Source of the DNA: Trichoderma breve
Lineage: Eukaryota; Ascomycota; Sordariomycetes; Hypocreales; Hypocreaceae
Assembly (NCBI RefSeq): GCF_028502605.1
Contig: NC_079232.1
Span: 7,440,001 to 7,504,000, forward strand
Reading direction: 5' to 3'
DNA length: 64,000 bases
The notes under the pieces are model-generated. The model saw nothing but the letters and a program-made list of their open reading frames with translations, had not been told where the DNA came from and did no database searches. The translations under genes and the position numbers were made by a program. Position 1 is the stretch's first letter. Each line of letters opens with the position of its first letter. Shown here one piece after another: positions 21,681 to 32,198 of this stretch.

Positions 21681-22100
21681 TTTTTAAATGATAACGATGA
21701 CGGACATCAATCTAAATGTTTAGATCTTTGCAAAAGATAAAGAAAGTCGAGGAAAGAGGAGCTTGGGCCGGTGCGTGCCTACCTCATTGTTGGACGGCCT
21801 TGTGGGCACGTGGTGTGCCGTGATGACACACAATTTGGGTAAAATAACGAATGTGTTAAGTCCGTTTATCGTGATGTGCGCGAAGAGTTTGTGCACAAAG
21901 GCTTTTGTGGTGATGAGCGTTATTGACGCCCGTGTGTTGTCCCTCGACAAGTCAGAACGCGGTTTGCAGGCTGCAGAGAACGAGACTCAGCTGAAATGCA
22001 GGCGAATCCTATCCTGGTCTCCCCAAACAAACCTACGGATCAGGTCCATAGCGGCTATTCCCTCCATACTCTTCATCAATCGACTTCATTTTTGCTTAGA
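21681..22100. other. Divergent promoter region of two kinase-fold genes
   Basis: Lies between the kinase-like gene (minus) and the aminoglycoside-phosphotransferase-like gene (plus). Open frames occur on both strands but carry no recognisable motif. Confidence 0.45.
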
Positions 22101-22858
22101 ATGGCCCCGCCGACCAATAGCGAGCTCAATGAAAGACGAGAAAAGAATTGCATCGCCATCTCTCACGAGAGAAAGTACTTCCGAGTTGGCAACACGTGGG
22201 TAAAGCGAGGCCTACGACCCCACGAATGGCAAAAGCAGAATGGCTTATGCACGTTCCTTTATTCAACAAGGAGAGTGTCCTTAATGAGGGCGCATGCCTT
22301 GTATTTCTTGCAGAAACCGGAATTCCGCTCCCAAAATTACTTGGCTGCTTCGAAGATGACGGCGCAGCATACCTGGTTACTGAATATGTGGAAGGAGTTG
22401 GAATGAATGATCTTGATACTGAGCGTCAAGCTGTTGTTACGAAAGAGCTACAATGCCACATACTCACACTCAAGAGGCTTACCTCTGATACCTGGGGTGG
22501 ACCAGACAAGATGTACCTACCCAAGCACTTGGACAATTCCCTACGCTCTAGGCTAACTTACTGCCAGGTTCTTCCGCCATATCGTATTATGCGAAAATCC
22601 GACGGGCGACCATGGAGAATGCGTCAGCGGAAGCAGCAAGACCTGGTGTTTTGTCACAATGATCTCTCTATGAACAATGTCATTGTTGACCCAATCACGC
22701 TCAAGATCAGGGCTATCGTTGATTGGGAATATGTGGGTTTCTATCCACCTAAATTCGAATATCCATTCTACCGGAGGCTAGGTCCATCTGTCCCATTAGA
22801 CGGTGAGGTGGACGATTTTGATTTGTTGACGGGGATGATCTCTGAAGACAGGGAATAG
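22101..22858 (+). pseudogene. APH-family phosphotransferase with a single frameshift
   Basis: Fungal member of the aminoglycoside phosphotransferase/choline-kinase-like fold. The expected N-terminus starts at the ATG at 22101 (MAPPTNSELNERR) and runs to HEWQKQNG. The conserved continuation MHVPLFNKESVLNEGA lies in another frame from about 22240, so one base is missing there. Downstream the active-site loop FCHNDLSMNNVIVDP and the metal-binding IVDWEYVGFYPP are intact, and the protein ends naturally at 22858. No intron signals bridge the junction. It is either a pseudogene or an assembly error; a nearby kinase-like gene has the same type of lesion. The substrate in fungi is unknown. Confidence 0.7.
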
Positions 22859-22993
22859 TCAACGCGCCTTTACCCCTTCAACATCTTATGCATCACGGTG
22901 GCCTCATTTGAGTATGTGTCGAAGCACTCATCCGTCTATACACGAAGGTAACTCTATAATTGAGTGAAAAAACAAAGACACTGAATGTATTTG

Positions 22994-24051
22994 CTAAGGA
23001 ATAGTACAAACAATTTTACCCGAACTTTTATTTTCCTCCATGTATTTGTGTGCCTCGACAATCTCTTCCCAGGATAGTATCTTGTCTACCATAGTCTTGA
23101 GTCTACCCGCCTCGAACTCTGGCATATAAGTTTCAAGCTTATCGCGCAGCTCGCCCTGGTAATCCTCATCGCGGCTTCGCAACGTAGAGCCTTCAATCCG
23201 GATACGCTTAAAAAGAATCTGTGAGATGTCTGCATCTGGAACCTTGCCGCCGCTCAGCAGCCACAGCAGAACAATGCGACAGTCACGAGCCGCAACGTCG
23301 AGATTCTTTTGGAAATAGTCTGCGCCAACATAGTCAATAATAAAGTCAACTCCTTTTCCGCCAGTAGCCTTTTTTATTTCAGAAACCCAGTCCTGAGTCT
23401 TGTAATTGTATGCGGCAGTAGCGCCAAGATGAGATGTCACAAACTCGCATTTCTCATCACTACCTGCGGTAGCATAAATTGCAGATGCGCCAGCCAACCG
23501 CGACAATTGTATACCTGCAACTGATACACCGGAGGCCCCGGCATGCCAGAGAATGGACTTGCCACTAGTGAATCCAAGTACTTTATGTAGAGACTGCGTG
23601 GCTGTGATCCAAGTCTCAGGAATCGCCGCCGCCTCCTCCCAGCTTACAGCATGCGGCTTGTGAATGAGCATCTTGGAACTGACTGCAATATACTCGGCAT
23701 AAGCTCCACCGTAAGCTAGCCCGAGCACTTCGTCTCCTTCTTTAAAAGTACTGTGATTTCCAGGGCCAAATGTTTCGATGATGCCACTAAATTCGACGCC
23801 GAGTGTTTTTGGCGCCTGAGGAGGAACAGGATATTCGCCGTTGCGCTGAATAATGTCCATGCGATTGATGCCAAATGCTTTGACCTTAACGAGAGCCTGG
23901 CCTTTGCCGGGGGTAGGCTTGGGTGTATGATCATTGATGAAGAGAGCATCACGTTCGCCCGTGCCACCTCGGATATCTGTTTGCGTCAGCTAGACTTCGA
24001 CCAGAATGAGAATAAATAGCAACCCATACCAACGGCTTTCATCAGAGACAT
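22994..24051 (-). CDS. Zinc-independent quinone oxidoreductase (PIG3/QOR-like)
   Basis: NADPH-dependent quinone or enone reductase of the medium-chain family. Exon 1 is only 22 nt (24051-24030, MSLMKAV), followed by a 53-nt intron (23977-24029, GTATGG donor, CTGAC, CAG) and exon 2 (23976-22994), giving 334 aa. It shows INRMDIIQRNGEYPVPPQAP, LGVEFSGIIETFG, EGDEVLGLAYGGAYAEY, ESW-type EEAAAIPETWITA and a cofactor motif HAGASGVSVAGIQLSRLAGA. The length and C-terminal EAHKYMEENKSSGKIV match TP53I3-like proteins. Probably cytosolic; role likely detoxification (family inference). Confidence 0.92.
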
Positions 24052-24465
24052 ATTGGCTTTATATTATGTTTTAGACTGTATTTTCATCTTGTGAAAAGTT
24101 GAAGTCCTCGCCCTCAATAAATATGGTTTTCTAAGGCTCTTTAGTGCTTTGGGTAGTGATGCTATGATGACGACGTCCCTAGCTTCGGAGGATTTGGGAG
24201 TTAAGGGCGGGGGAAAGGCAACGAATCAATACATGCTTTTCCTCAGCTTCTGCTGTGTGTTTATCTCTTGAATGGCCATTTGCTCATTTATGTTGTACTC
24301 ATGCGGGGAAATGAATTGCCCAATTTGTATGCGCAGTAGACGCCTTGAGAGCCAGGGCAGAGTATAAAAGGATGCTGTGTAGCCTCCAAAGCTGACAACA
24401 TAATTACCACAACTTTATCTTGTAATATCACTAATTGCCCTGATCTAAAAATCTCTTTATCAAAT
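24052..24465 (+). promoter_or_regulatory. Divergent promoter region with TATA-like box
   Basis: Between the quinone oxidoreductase and the DJ-1-like gene. A TATAAAA sits at 24363-24369, 97 bp before the DJ-1-like start codon. The two detoxification-type genes may share control (inference). Confidence 0.45.
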
Positions 24466-25338
24466 ATGGCCTCTAAGCCCAAGATTCTCTTCGTTCTCTC
24501 CTCCCATTCGGCAGGATGGTATCTTGTGCGTAAATCCCCTCTCTCCCCGGAAACGCACTATGCGCCCTCATAAACCAGACAGTAACAGTCAATTAATTCG
24601 AGCTTCAGCCTGAGTTTGCGCATCCGTACCAAGTTCTTGCACCACATGTCGAGGTGTTTGTAACCTCGCCTACGGGCACATCGATGGTTGATCCTATTTC
24701 AGTAAAGCTCTTCAAGGATGATGCATACTGCCAAGAGTTTTACAACACAAAGCAAGATCTCTGGACAACTACCGAGAAGCTTTCCTCGTACTTAGGACGC
24801 GCAAAAGACTTTGATGTTATTTTTGTCGTCGGAGGATTTGGACGTACGTACTGGAGATTCTTATGACATTTTGACCGCACATAATTTCTACTGCACCACC
24901 ATGAAAGTAAAAGGGCGGTATATAAGTGCTAATACTATTAACACAGCCATGTACGATCTGGCCACGGATGCTACCTCTATTCAACTACTACGCGAATTCC
25001 ATGATGCTGGCCGCATTATTGTCGCTCTCTGCCATGGCTCGGCTGCTTTGGTCCATGTCAAGCTGGCCGATGGAACACCAATCCTCGCTGGTCATCAGGT
25101 AACTGGCTTCAGCAATCTCGAGGAGGAACAGGCAACCGCCAATGAAATAGTCCCTCCAGGTATGCCTTTCAGTCTCGAAGATGCCCTTAACAAGGCTAGC
25201 GGCGACAAATATGAAAAGTCGGGTGAGGCTTGGAGTCCACACGTCATTGTTGACCCATCTCGAAAATTGCTGTTTGGACAGAATCCTGCTAGTGCTCATC
25301 CTTTGGGAGAAAAGCTACTGGAAGTCTTGACTCACTAG
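24466..25338 (+). CDS. DJ-1/PfpI (Hsp31-like) protein
   Basis: Class I glutamine-amidotransferase-like protein; relatives act as glyoxalase III or redox chaperones. Exons 24466-24525, 24609-24843 and 24947-25338 (donors GTGCGT and GTACGT, acceptors CTTCAG and ACACAG) give 228 aa, the usual length for fungal Hsp31-type proteins. N-terminus MASKPKILFVLSSHSAGWYL is followed by PEFAHPYQVLAPHVEV, where the conserved glutamate lies. The nucleophile elbow is ALCHGSAAL with its cysteine. The C-terminal LLFGQNPASAHPLGEKLLEVL is typical. It faces away from a quinone oxidoreductase across 414 bp, consistent with a stress or detoxification role. Confidence 0.92.
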
Positions 25339-27240
25339 GGGCTAGGCAGCAGATAGATTATTTTCGTATGGGCTCGCTTGCTTATCACGAGGGCCATGAC
25401 ATTGATGCTAAAAGTCTAACGATCAATTTACAACAATCACTTATTGTCCGCTTATATATTCATCTGAACGTTTCAATTACCTTTTCTTAACCAAGTGTAG
25501 ATGTTCTCTTCCCCGAATATGCTGCTCACGCAGCGATTCACCGTCAATTCGTTTTTCGTTGTAGATACACCCTGAAGAGTCTAAAAGCTACAGTTCCTCT
25601 CTTCCTTGCTATCGGCAAGGCAAATACAAAGATGAGAACGATTCATCTTGAAACACGTAGCTAATATGTATATGATCCTCTTTTTGAAGATGTATATGCA
25701 GTCACACATTCAAATTCGCTATCGTGTGTCCGAATTCGTTCCACCCAGATGACTCCACCAGCAATCCGTCTCTCTGGCCCCGGGCGTAAACACTCCGGTC
25801 TTGGCCTTTCCTAGATTCATTATCATGCAGCTAGTATATTCCTCCTTACAAAATAGTTAAAGTGTCATATTTTTCGCCCAATAGTAGCCGTTGAGGTATT
25901 TTACTTCATGTTATTGCTGGCACCAGTAAAGATAGCAAGAGGCTTGGCTAAGCGAATACACTTTCTTCAGCTCGCCTCTTCGGATTCTTTTTCTTCTTCT
26001 TCTTTTTTTTTTTTTTACGATTGCGGCTTCTGTTCATGGAGAATTTTAAGGCAAAGAGTAGTTCGATCTAAAAGACCACTCTGAATGTTTATGCGTGCGA
26101 TACGGCGTACACAAGCTTAGACTGCTGAGAAATGAGAGTATTTAGGACTAGTGCTACACCGCCCACCTTCGGTTCAAGAGGTAACGTCATCTTTTTAGAA
26201 ACAATCTACGTCTTGACGCAAGCTGGCTGGACAGTCGATTTTAAGAGTAGAAACCAAGTAAAATTACTATATTTAATGTATCTCTTCCAGCATCAGTGAA
26301 ATTTCAGGCTGTCACTTAACATGGATCTACTATCAGAAGAACGCTCTCGACTCCTCTTGAAACTATTATGAAAAGAGGAATGGTCCTAGCCGTGGGTACT
26401 CCTGCCTCGGCAACGCTGTCATTGGCAAAGGATGCACCCTATAGACGACCCAAGATTCTTTTGAGAGCAGTAGGTGCTCCATCATGGCAAACCATGCCGA
26501 TGGCGTTCCATTTACTGCAGAAAATCATTCGCGTCGTCTCTTGGGGCTTTGGTCTTCAAACAGAGATTATGTTATTTGCCCAAAAGCAGTTTTTCCCACG
26601 AAAGAGCTTCGGACAACGAGTTGCTGTCCTTCAAAGACCTCTTTTGACGTCTCTACAGCAACGCTCGAACTACGAACATTGTATTGTTTGGAGATGGATG
26701 AATGTTCTTTTCATGTATCGACCTTTTCGAGTTTCCGCTTACGTTAATACGGTCAAGGCTATTTCCTAGCCAAAGGCTTAACGCCGATGGCCCCTCCTAT
26801 AAGCTGAAAATGTCTTGCAAGACAGTCACCATTCTATGAGAACGTGGTACATTCTCATATTCACTATGAACAATTGAGAAAAGCTCTTTTATATCGAAGT
26901 GGAAGACGGAGACCAATGTGATATTTGAGAACCTGCTAGAAATTATTTGCATGAATGTTTCCGTAAATTCCCCCATGCCCTTCATCTCTTCCTAAGTGTT
27001 CGTATCTCAATGGCTAGAATCCTTTTGTTTTCTTCCGCTTTTTCTGACCTTTCATAAACAAAAGAGCGAACATCTACCATGCCGGGGAGCTATCACCACT
27101 CTTTTACAAAGGTAGCCCAGGGAGTAGTTAAAAAAGACTGAATAGAGAGCCCCGTCATGGTCGACAATAGAAGTGAAATTACCCTGCTGTTACCTCCGCT
27201 TTCATGTAGAGAAACCATAGAGTCATATAACTTGTTGAAT
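25339..27240. other. 1.9-kb gene-poor stretch
   Basis: AT-rich sequence with a pyrimidine tract (TTCTTCTTCTTTTTT-type) at about 25989-26018. Overlapping open frames at 26368-26769 show no recognisable motif and no supporting splice structure, so I do not call a gene. Confidence 0.5.
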
Positions 27241-27631
27241 TTATTGGAGGGGATCGCAGTTAGAATCGCAGCCTAAGAGCCTCGATATTAGTAGATATCC
27301 AAACAGAATGAATAGTCCAAGATCGCTCAAAGTGTTGTGTCTCTTGCATCATACTATGTCAAGAAAACGGTAGACGCTGACAGATCTAAGAGGACTGGAC
27401 AAGATACAACTCACTGTTATCCTTGGTGCATCCGCTAATGCTGCCGTTGTAGGTGCAATCGCACCAGGTACCGCCGGCGCCCATACCACCAGGGACGGTA
27501 TGGCAGATAGTCTGACACTGACAACGACCACGTCCCGCCCTAGCCTCAAGGTTATCGACAGGAGAAGGCGCCGCAATAGCAAGGGCAGAGAGCCCAAGCA
27601 TCGTAAGGGTAGAGATGATGGAAACGCGCAT
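27241..27631 (-). CDS. Small secreted eight-cysteine protein
   Basis: Predicted 82-aa secreted peptide. Exon 1 is 27631-27415. A 142-nt intron (27273-27414; GTGAGT donor, ACTAAT branch, CTCTTAG acceptor) leads to a short exon 2 (27272-27241) that adds SCDSNCDPLQ and a TAA. The model keeps phase and raises the cysteine count from six to eight, an even number suited to four disulphides. Residues 1-21 form a clear signal peptide (MRVSIISTLTMLGLSALAIAA); the mature part is glycine-rich with CQC, WCDC and CDSNC. There is no adjacent CC pair, so it is not a hydrophobin. The family is unrecognised and the role unknown. Reading through the donor would give an 81-aa six-cysteine form. Confidence 0.7.
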
Positions 27632-29037
27632 CTTGAACGTAAGGATGATAAGTGGATGGATGGGAGTAAATAAGGATTGTTAAGATAAGGTATGAGTTAG
27701 CCGGATCTATTTGTTGATGTCTATGATTTTGAGTGTTGGGTCGTTCTACATGAGGGAGTCTCTGGGAGGAACAGCAACCTCTTATATACTTTTCAAACTG
27801 AGCCTACCTATCCAGGTACTTCAGACTGATACTTTCGTCATCACTGATCAAGGGTTCCCGTTCTGGAGCCACTTTTGTCGAAAAGTACGAGATAATGAAA
27901 TTCAACGTGACGTATTTTCTTCAGTATACGAAATGTCTAATGTCTTGCCAAGACTATTGTAGTAGTATTCCAAATCACGAGGAATCCCTTACGTGAGTAC
28001 TAGGTAATAAGAAGCTGCAGTATCGAGTTCTGATATCTTCCGGGAGTATATTTCCGCCAGTTATACGCTGAAGGTTTTAAAATGCCAAGAAAGTATTTCT
28101 TAGCTTGCAAGGATCATATGTGTTTTCCATTCACCAAGTTTCTCTCTACGTCAAGATTAGGACTACTATAGAAGTAACTATAAATCACACAGAATTGGTA
28201 TTCCAATAGCAGGTATTGAGACAGGATTCTGTTGCAGACAAACCGAGTTCTGGTTATTCCCGGTGTTAAATTTCAGTCAGTTGTATACGTCAACTCCAAA
28301 TCCTAAGAAGCAGTCGTTCTTGTTTTGAGATGGTGAAATATATTTCCGTTTCGCAGCTGTAATCAAATAGTATTCGAAAGTGTGGGGAGGGGGAGTCCCA
28401 TCTGATGCCATCATCATAAGCACTAGTTTGCAGTACTAATTTACAGCTACTCCGAGTTATGGGGCAAGTGGTCGGCAAAATTACATACCCAGATCGGAGA
28501 AGAACTCAGTACACCGAAACACTCTACGCGCACAAACTAACAACGCTTGAGTCGTCACTTCAGTGCTCTTATTGCTATAACGTATGTGTATATTCACTCT
28601 GCGTTGTCGGTTTTTTTCTATCTTGGCAGACCTCTTGGGAGGCTATGTCACGGCATACAAGCCGTAAGGGGACTGATCTGTTGATCTGCACTCCATCTAG
28701 TTAAGCGTCGGAAGGCAACTTAAACCTTCTAAGCTTAAGATGATGCATGTTGATTCCATTCCCTATTCCCGCAGCAGCCGCTTCCACTCACATTCCGACC
28801 TTATCCATGATATTCCCAGCTACTAGACTCCCTATATCTCGTATTTTTTTTTCCATTTACCGATGGTCGTTTTGAACCTAATTAGTGTCGGACAATCTAC
28901 ATCTTATCATTCACTTTTGCAATCCCCATCGCACGGAAGCGGGACCTCGGGACAAGCCCGACAAGCCGTAAGCAATAGGGATACTGCTTTATAGTATATA
29001 CCGTCTTTCCCCCATACTTGACCCTTCCCTCCCTCTA
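27632..29037. other. 1.4-kb gene-poor stretch
   Basis: Upstream of the secreted peptide and of the UstYa-like gene. No frame with recognisable motifs and no repeat was seen. Confidence 0.5.
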
Positions 29038-30086
29038 ATGGTAACCAGACACTACGCCTTGTTTGAACTGCCAGACGTAATGCGGAAATCTTTGGACATG
29101 GCTCATCATTCATCTGAGGATCAATGCCCTGACAATGAGGCCGGAGAGCCACTGCTCCCTGAGACCGCCAACGTAGTTTTCCAAAGAAATCAAACGAGTT
29201 GGCATTTCTTACTCGGTGTTTTCGGTGTTGGAATCCTAATTGTTGCGAACCTTATTGAAGCGCTCATTATACTACGAATTGTGAACAATACTAGTACCAA
29301 GCCAAGTGCCAAGTATCATCCTGATTGTGAGTTTAATCTCAGCAGTGAGCCCTAAATTGTACATAACACAAGAATAGATGTTTAATATTGGATCTAGTTC
29401 CCATGCAAGCACTCACTATAGAGCGGAACAGGACTTGGGAAGAGCTCTCCAACCCCTCCTCCGATTCTTTGTGGAACGCAGGTTTACCAGGCATTACCGG
29501 CTGGGTGCAGATTGAACACGCCCGAGACTATAACCTGCCACGGGGAATTCCTTCTCTGGGCAAATACGAAGTTTATATCACCACTTGGGGCCATCAGCAC
29601 CATTGTCTAGTTCGTTGTCTAATCTCATTTAATCAGACTCTTCTTAGGCATACGCCACCTATAACACAGCAAAGAACTGACGTATTAGTAAACAGAAGAT
29701 CCTTCGTCGAGAATTTTCCAGCGTCGTACGCGGCGAAAGTCTCCTCATTAACTCGATGACCAATGGTACAAAGACACCAAACAGCGAGGCAAGCGGCAAG
29801 CTACATCACTTAATGCATTGCTTTGACTATCTCCGCCAAACTATTGCCTGCGCTAGCGATTTAACGCTCGAGGGAATCAATAAAGAGTCTAACGACACAT
29901 TTTTCGACATCGATGGGTACGGCGTAGAACACATGTGTAAGAGTCAGGTGTGTGGACGTCAACCAATGAGCTCCTGAATGACATCCCGGAAAGCACACTG
30001 CTAATTATTTACAGAATGCAATTGGGGAATGGCTTATTTCTCATGCGCCGGAGGAAGATGGCTACCGGCAGAACATTGAGCTCTGA
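29038..30086 (+). CDS. UstYa-like (DUF3328) oxidase
   Basis: Membrane-anchored oxidase of the family that modifies fungal RiPPs (ustiloxin, cyclochlorotine) and other secondary metabolites. Exons 29038-29326, 29398-29725, 29785-29947 and 30015-30086 give 283 aa; all junctions are GT-AG and in phase. A single transmembrane helix lies at about residues 58-80 (FLLGVFGVGILIVANLIEAL). Both family motifs are present: HQHHC (exon 2) and HLMHCFDYLRQ (exon 3), giving the HXXHC and HC-x-D-x-L-R pattern thought to bind metal. The C-terminus NAIGEWLISHAPEE is also typical. No precursor peptide with Kex2-spaced repeats or partner enzyme was found next to it, so its pathway is unknown. Confidence 0.88.
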
Positions 30087-31454
30087 GAATCCCCCTCCTA
30101 GTTTAGTTAATTGATCCTACAGAGGAGCGTGTAGTTCTATTGTTCAGATACATATGTGGAATGCTAGTTGGGGAAGGGTGACTCTTGAAGAGGTAATGTT
30201 GTATAGTACAGCTTGCTTTCACCTACTAAATCTTCGAATTACCAGCAGAGATATTTCTAGCTTAATACTTAGCACTACCTTGACCGCAAGAACATGTTTT
30301 TTGTATACCGCAAGGAAATTCTTTTCTGAGAAGACATCTGACACGAATACAGAAGTCTTATGTTAACAGTCTCTTTCAACGGTCCCCGGAAGCCACAAAA
30401 AGCTCCGTGAGCAAATTCCTGTTGAAATCCTTGAGTGGCCCACAAAAGAATATGTACTGCGGGCCCCTTATGCAGTTGAGTACGCCGTTTTCTCTTTCAT
30501 AGATCATCTACTGGGCAGCCCAAAGGCCTATGCTGCGCCCAATACGTGAACACCCCTTCATTTTCTTACAGTATTGGACAGTGGTACTCAACACTATATC
30601 TATAATCTCAATATATGAGGTAGCATTTTTGGTAGGGTTATCATTACTTTGGAGAGTGATTCTTAAGTATTTATGGTCACCTGTCATAGTTTTCATTTTA
30701 TAGGATAGATTAAAATACACTATTAGTAGTTATAGCTCGGTGTAACTTTGCTAGTCGTATGCGCGGAACATCATTGAGAAACGTATTAGCAGTATAAGAG
30801 AGACGAGCCTGCATAGTGAAGTTTCTGCAATTATGGAAATTCTGAGATTTTCACAAATCTGCATTAATAAGTATGACAGAGCACTGCAGTTTTACATCAA
30901 AAGCAACGTTTAACTATTAGTTGAAACAAATCGTAAGACATTGAATCCGTCGTGCGGAATTTGTGTTTTTACGTTACTGGCAGGAATCGCAGGATTCATA
31001 ACCTTGTAATTATGGTTCGGAGGTTAACCGAAAGCTAATTAGTTGATGACAAACGGCAGAACCAATTGATAACCGAGGTGCTTTTGGTTCTACCTTTTAT
31101 TCTCTATATATGTCAGTGAGAGATTTGTTGGTCCTACTCTCTATATGCACATGCTTCCTTTGAAGTCCCGCCTGCTTCTTTACATGAACACATCTCCGAA
31201 CCCCATGTAATATGCCGTAGATACAGTCCAGCAGTTTTTTTTTTTTTTTTTTCCAACAGCTTTAAAAAAAACGTGTTCGAATGACATCTTGCTATTTGTT
31301 GGATATGCTCAATTGGCCTCAAGAGGCAGTCTGTGATGATGTGGTATAATGCTGCTCTTCAGATATAAAAGCCTCTGTCATTTCTCGTCAATTTTTCTCT
31401 GTATAGCATTCACTCAATCCATAGAGATAATAACCAGTGAAGCCTTCGTTCGCA
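30087..31454. other. Gene-poor stretch with TATA box for the next gene
   Basis: No supported gene. It contains an 18-nt T run at 31235-31252 and a TATAAAA at 31364-31370, 85 bp before the start codon of the secreted protein. Confidence 0.5.
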
Positions 31455-32198
31455 ATGGTGTTATTCAAGCTCTTTTTTACTGCAGCTATGGCCGGCATTA
31501 CGGCCGCGCTGTCCTTGAACGTACCCCATGACCTCCCAGACGGAACATACAAAGCTTATATCGATGATCAAGGCCGTGAGGTACACGAACTTGTCAGCTT
31601 GCCAGGAAATACTATCCAGGCCAAGATTAGTAATGCCACCAGATGGATCACCAACGAGCACAAGCTGGAAGAAATCCACGCCTCCATGGTGGCCGCTAGA
31701 TCTCTCTCGTCTCTTGAAAAACGCGGCAAAACCTATAGGTCCCAAGACTACGGGTTTGGGGTAGGCGTCCTCGAAATATGGTGCGGCTGCGGATACAACC
31801 TGAACCACGGCGACTGCGATGCCGCTGTGAATGAACTCAAGAGGCAGACGGGTGGCGGCCAGAGCATCGCCTTGGGCCTAGCTTTTTACGCTATCCGCGG
31901 CGGTGTTGTGGCCTTTTCTTGCGCGACTTGGCCTGATTCCAATGACACTTATGGTGACCCCTTTGAGTGGGATGTTGAGGAGATTACGCTGTCTCTTGCT
32001 GCCATCACTAAACTCTGTGGCTGGTATGTTGCTGGTACTGCCAACTACATGGATTGGGCTCCTACAGACTGGAACTCGCCGCTTATTGGCTATATGCAAT
32101 ATTTTAATGGCCTCGACTTTTGCCAGGCAGCAAATGGCGCAGCTGCTGGTAAACTAAGCACTGATGGGATACAGAGAACGCTATTTAGACTATCGTAA
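31455..32198 (+). CDS. Secreted pre-pro-protein, unknown family
   Basis: Single-exon 247-aa protein. The start is the ATG at 31455; upstream the frame opens only at a GTG. A signal peptide (MVLFKLFFTAAMAGITAA) is followed by a pro-region of about 75 residues ending in SLSSLEKR, a Kex2-type site. The mature part of about 155 residues begins GKTYRSQDYGFG and contains WCGCGYNLNHGDC plus three further cysteines, six in all. This layout, with a dibasic site before a cysteine-containing domain, is usual for fungal secreted effectors and toxin-like proteins, but I do not recognise the domain. It sits in a gene-poor neighbourhood. Confidence 0.75.
   Translation: MVLFKLFFTAAMAGITAALSLNVPHDLPDGTYKAYIDDQGREVHELVSLPGNTIQAKISNATRWITNEHKLEEIHASMVAARSLSSLEKRGKTYRSQDYGFGVGVLEIWCGCGYNLNHGDCDAAVNELKRQTGGGQSIALGLAFYAIRGGVVAFSCATWPDSNDTYGDPFEWDVEEITLSLAAITKLCGWYVAGTANYMDWAPTDWNSPLIGYMQYFNGLDFCQAANGAAAGKLSTDGIQRTLFRLS

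Noticed and set aside
26368..26769. Overlapping open frames of up to 133 codons on the plus strand
   Set aside because: No recognisable motif in any frame, no splice support and atypical composition; possible relic, not enough to call.
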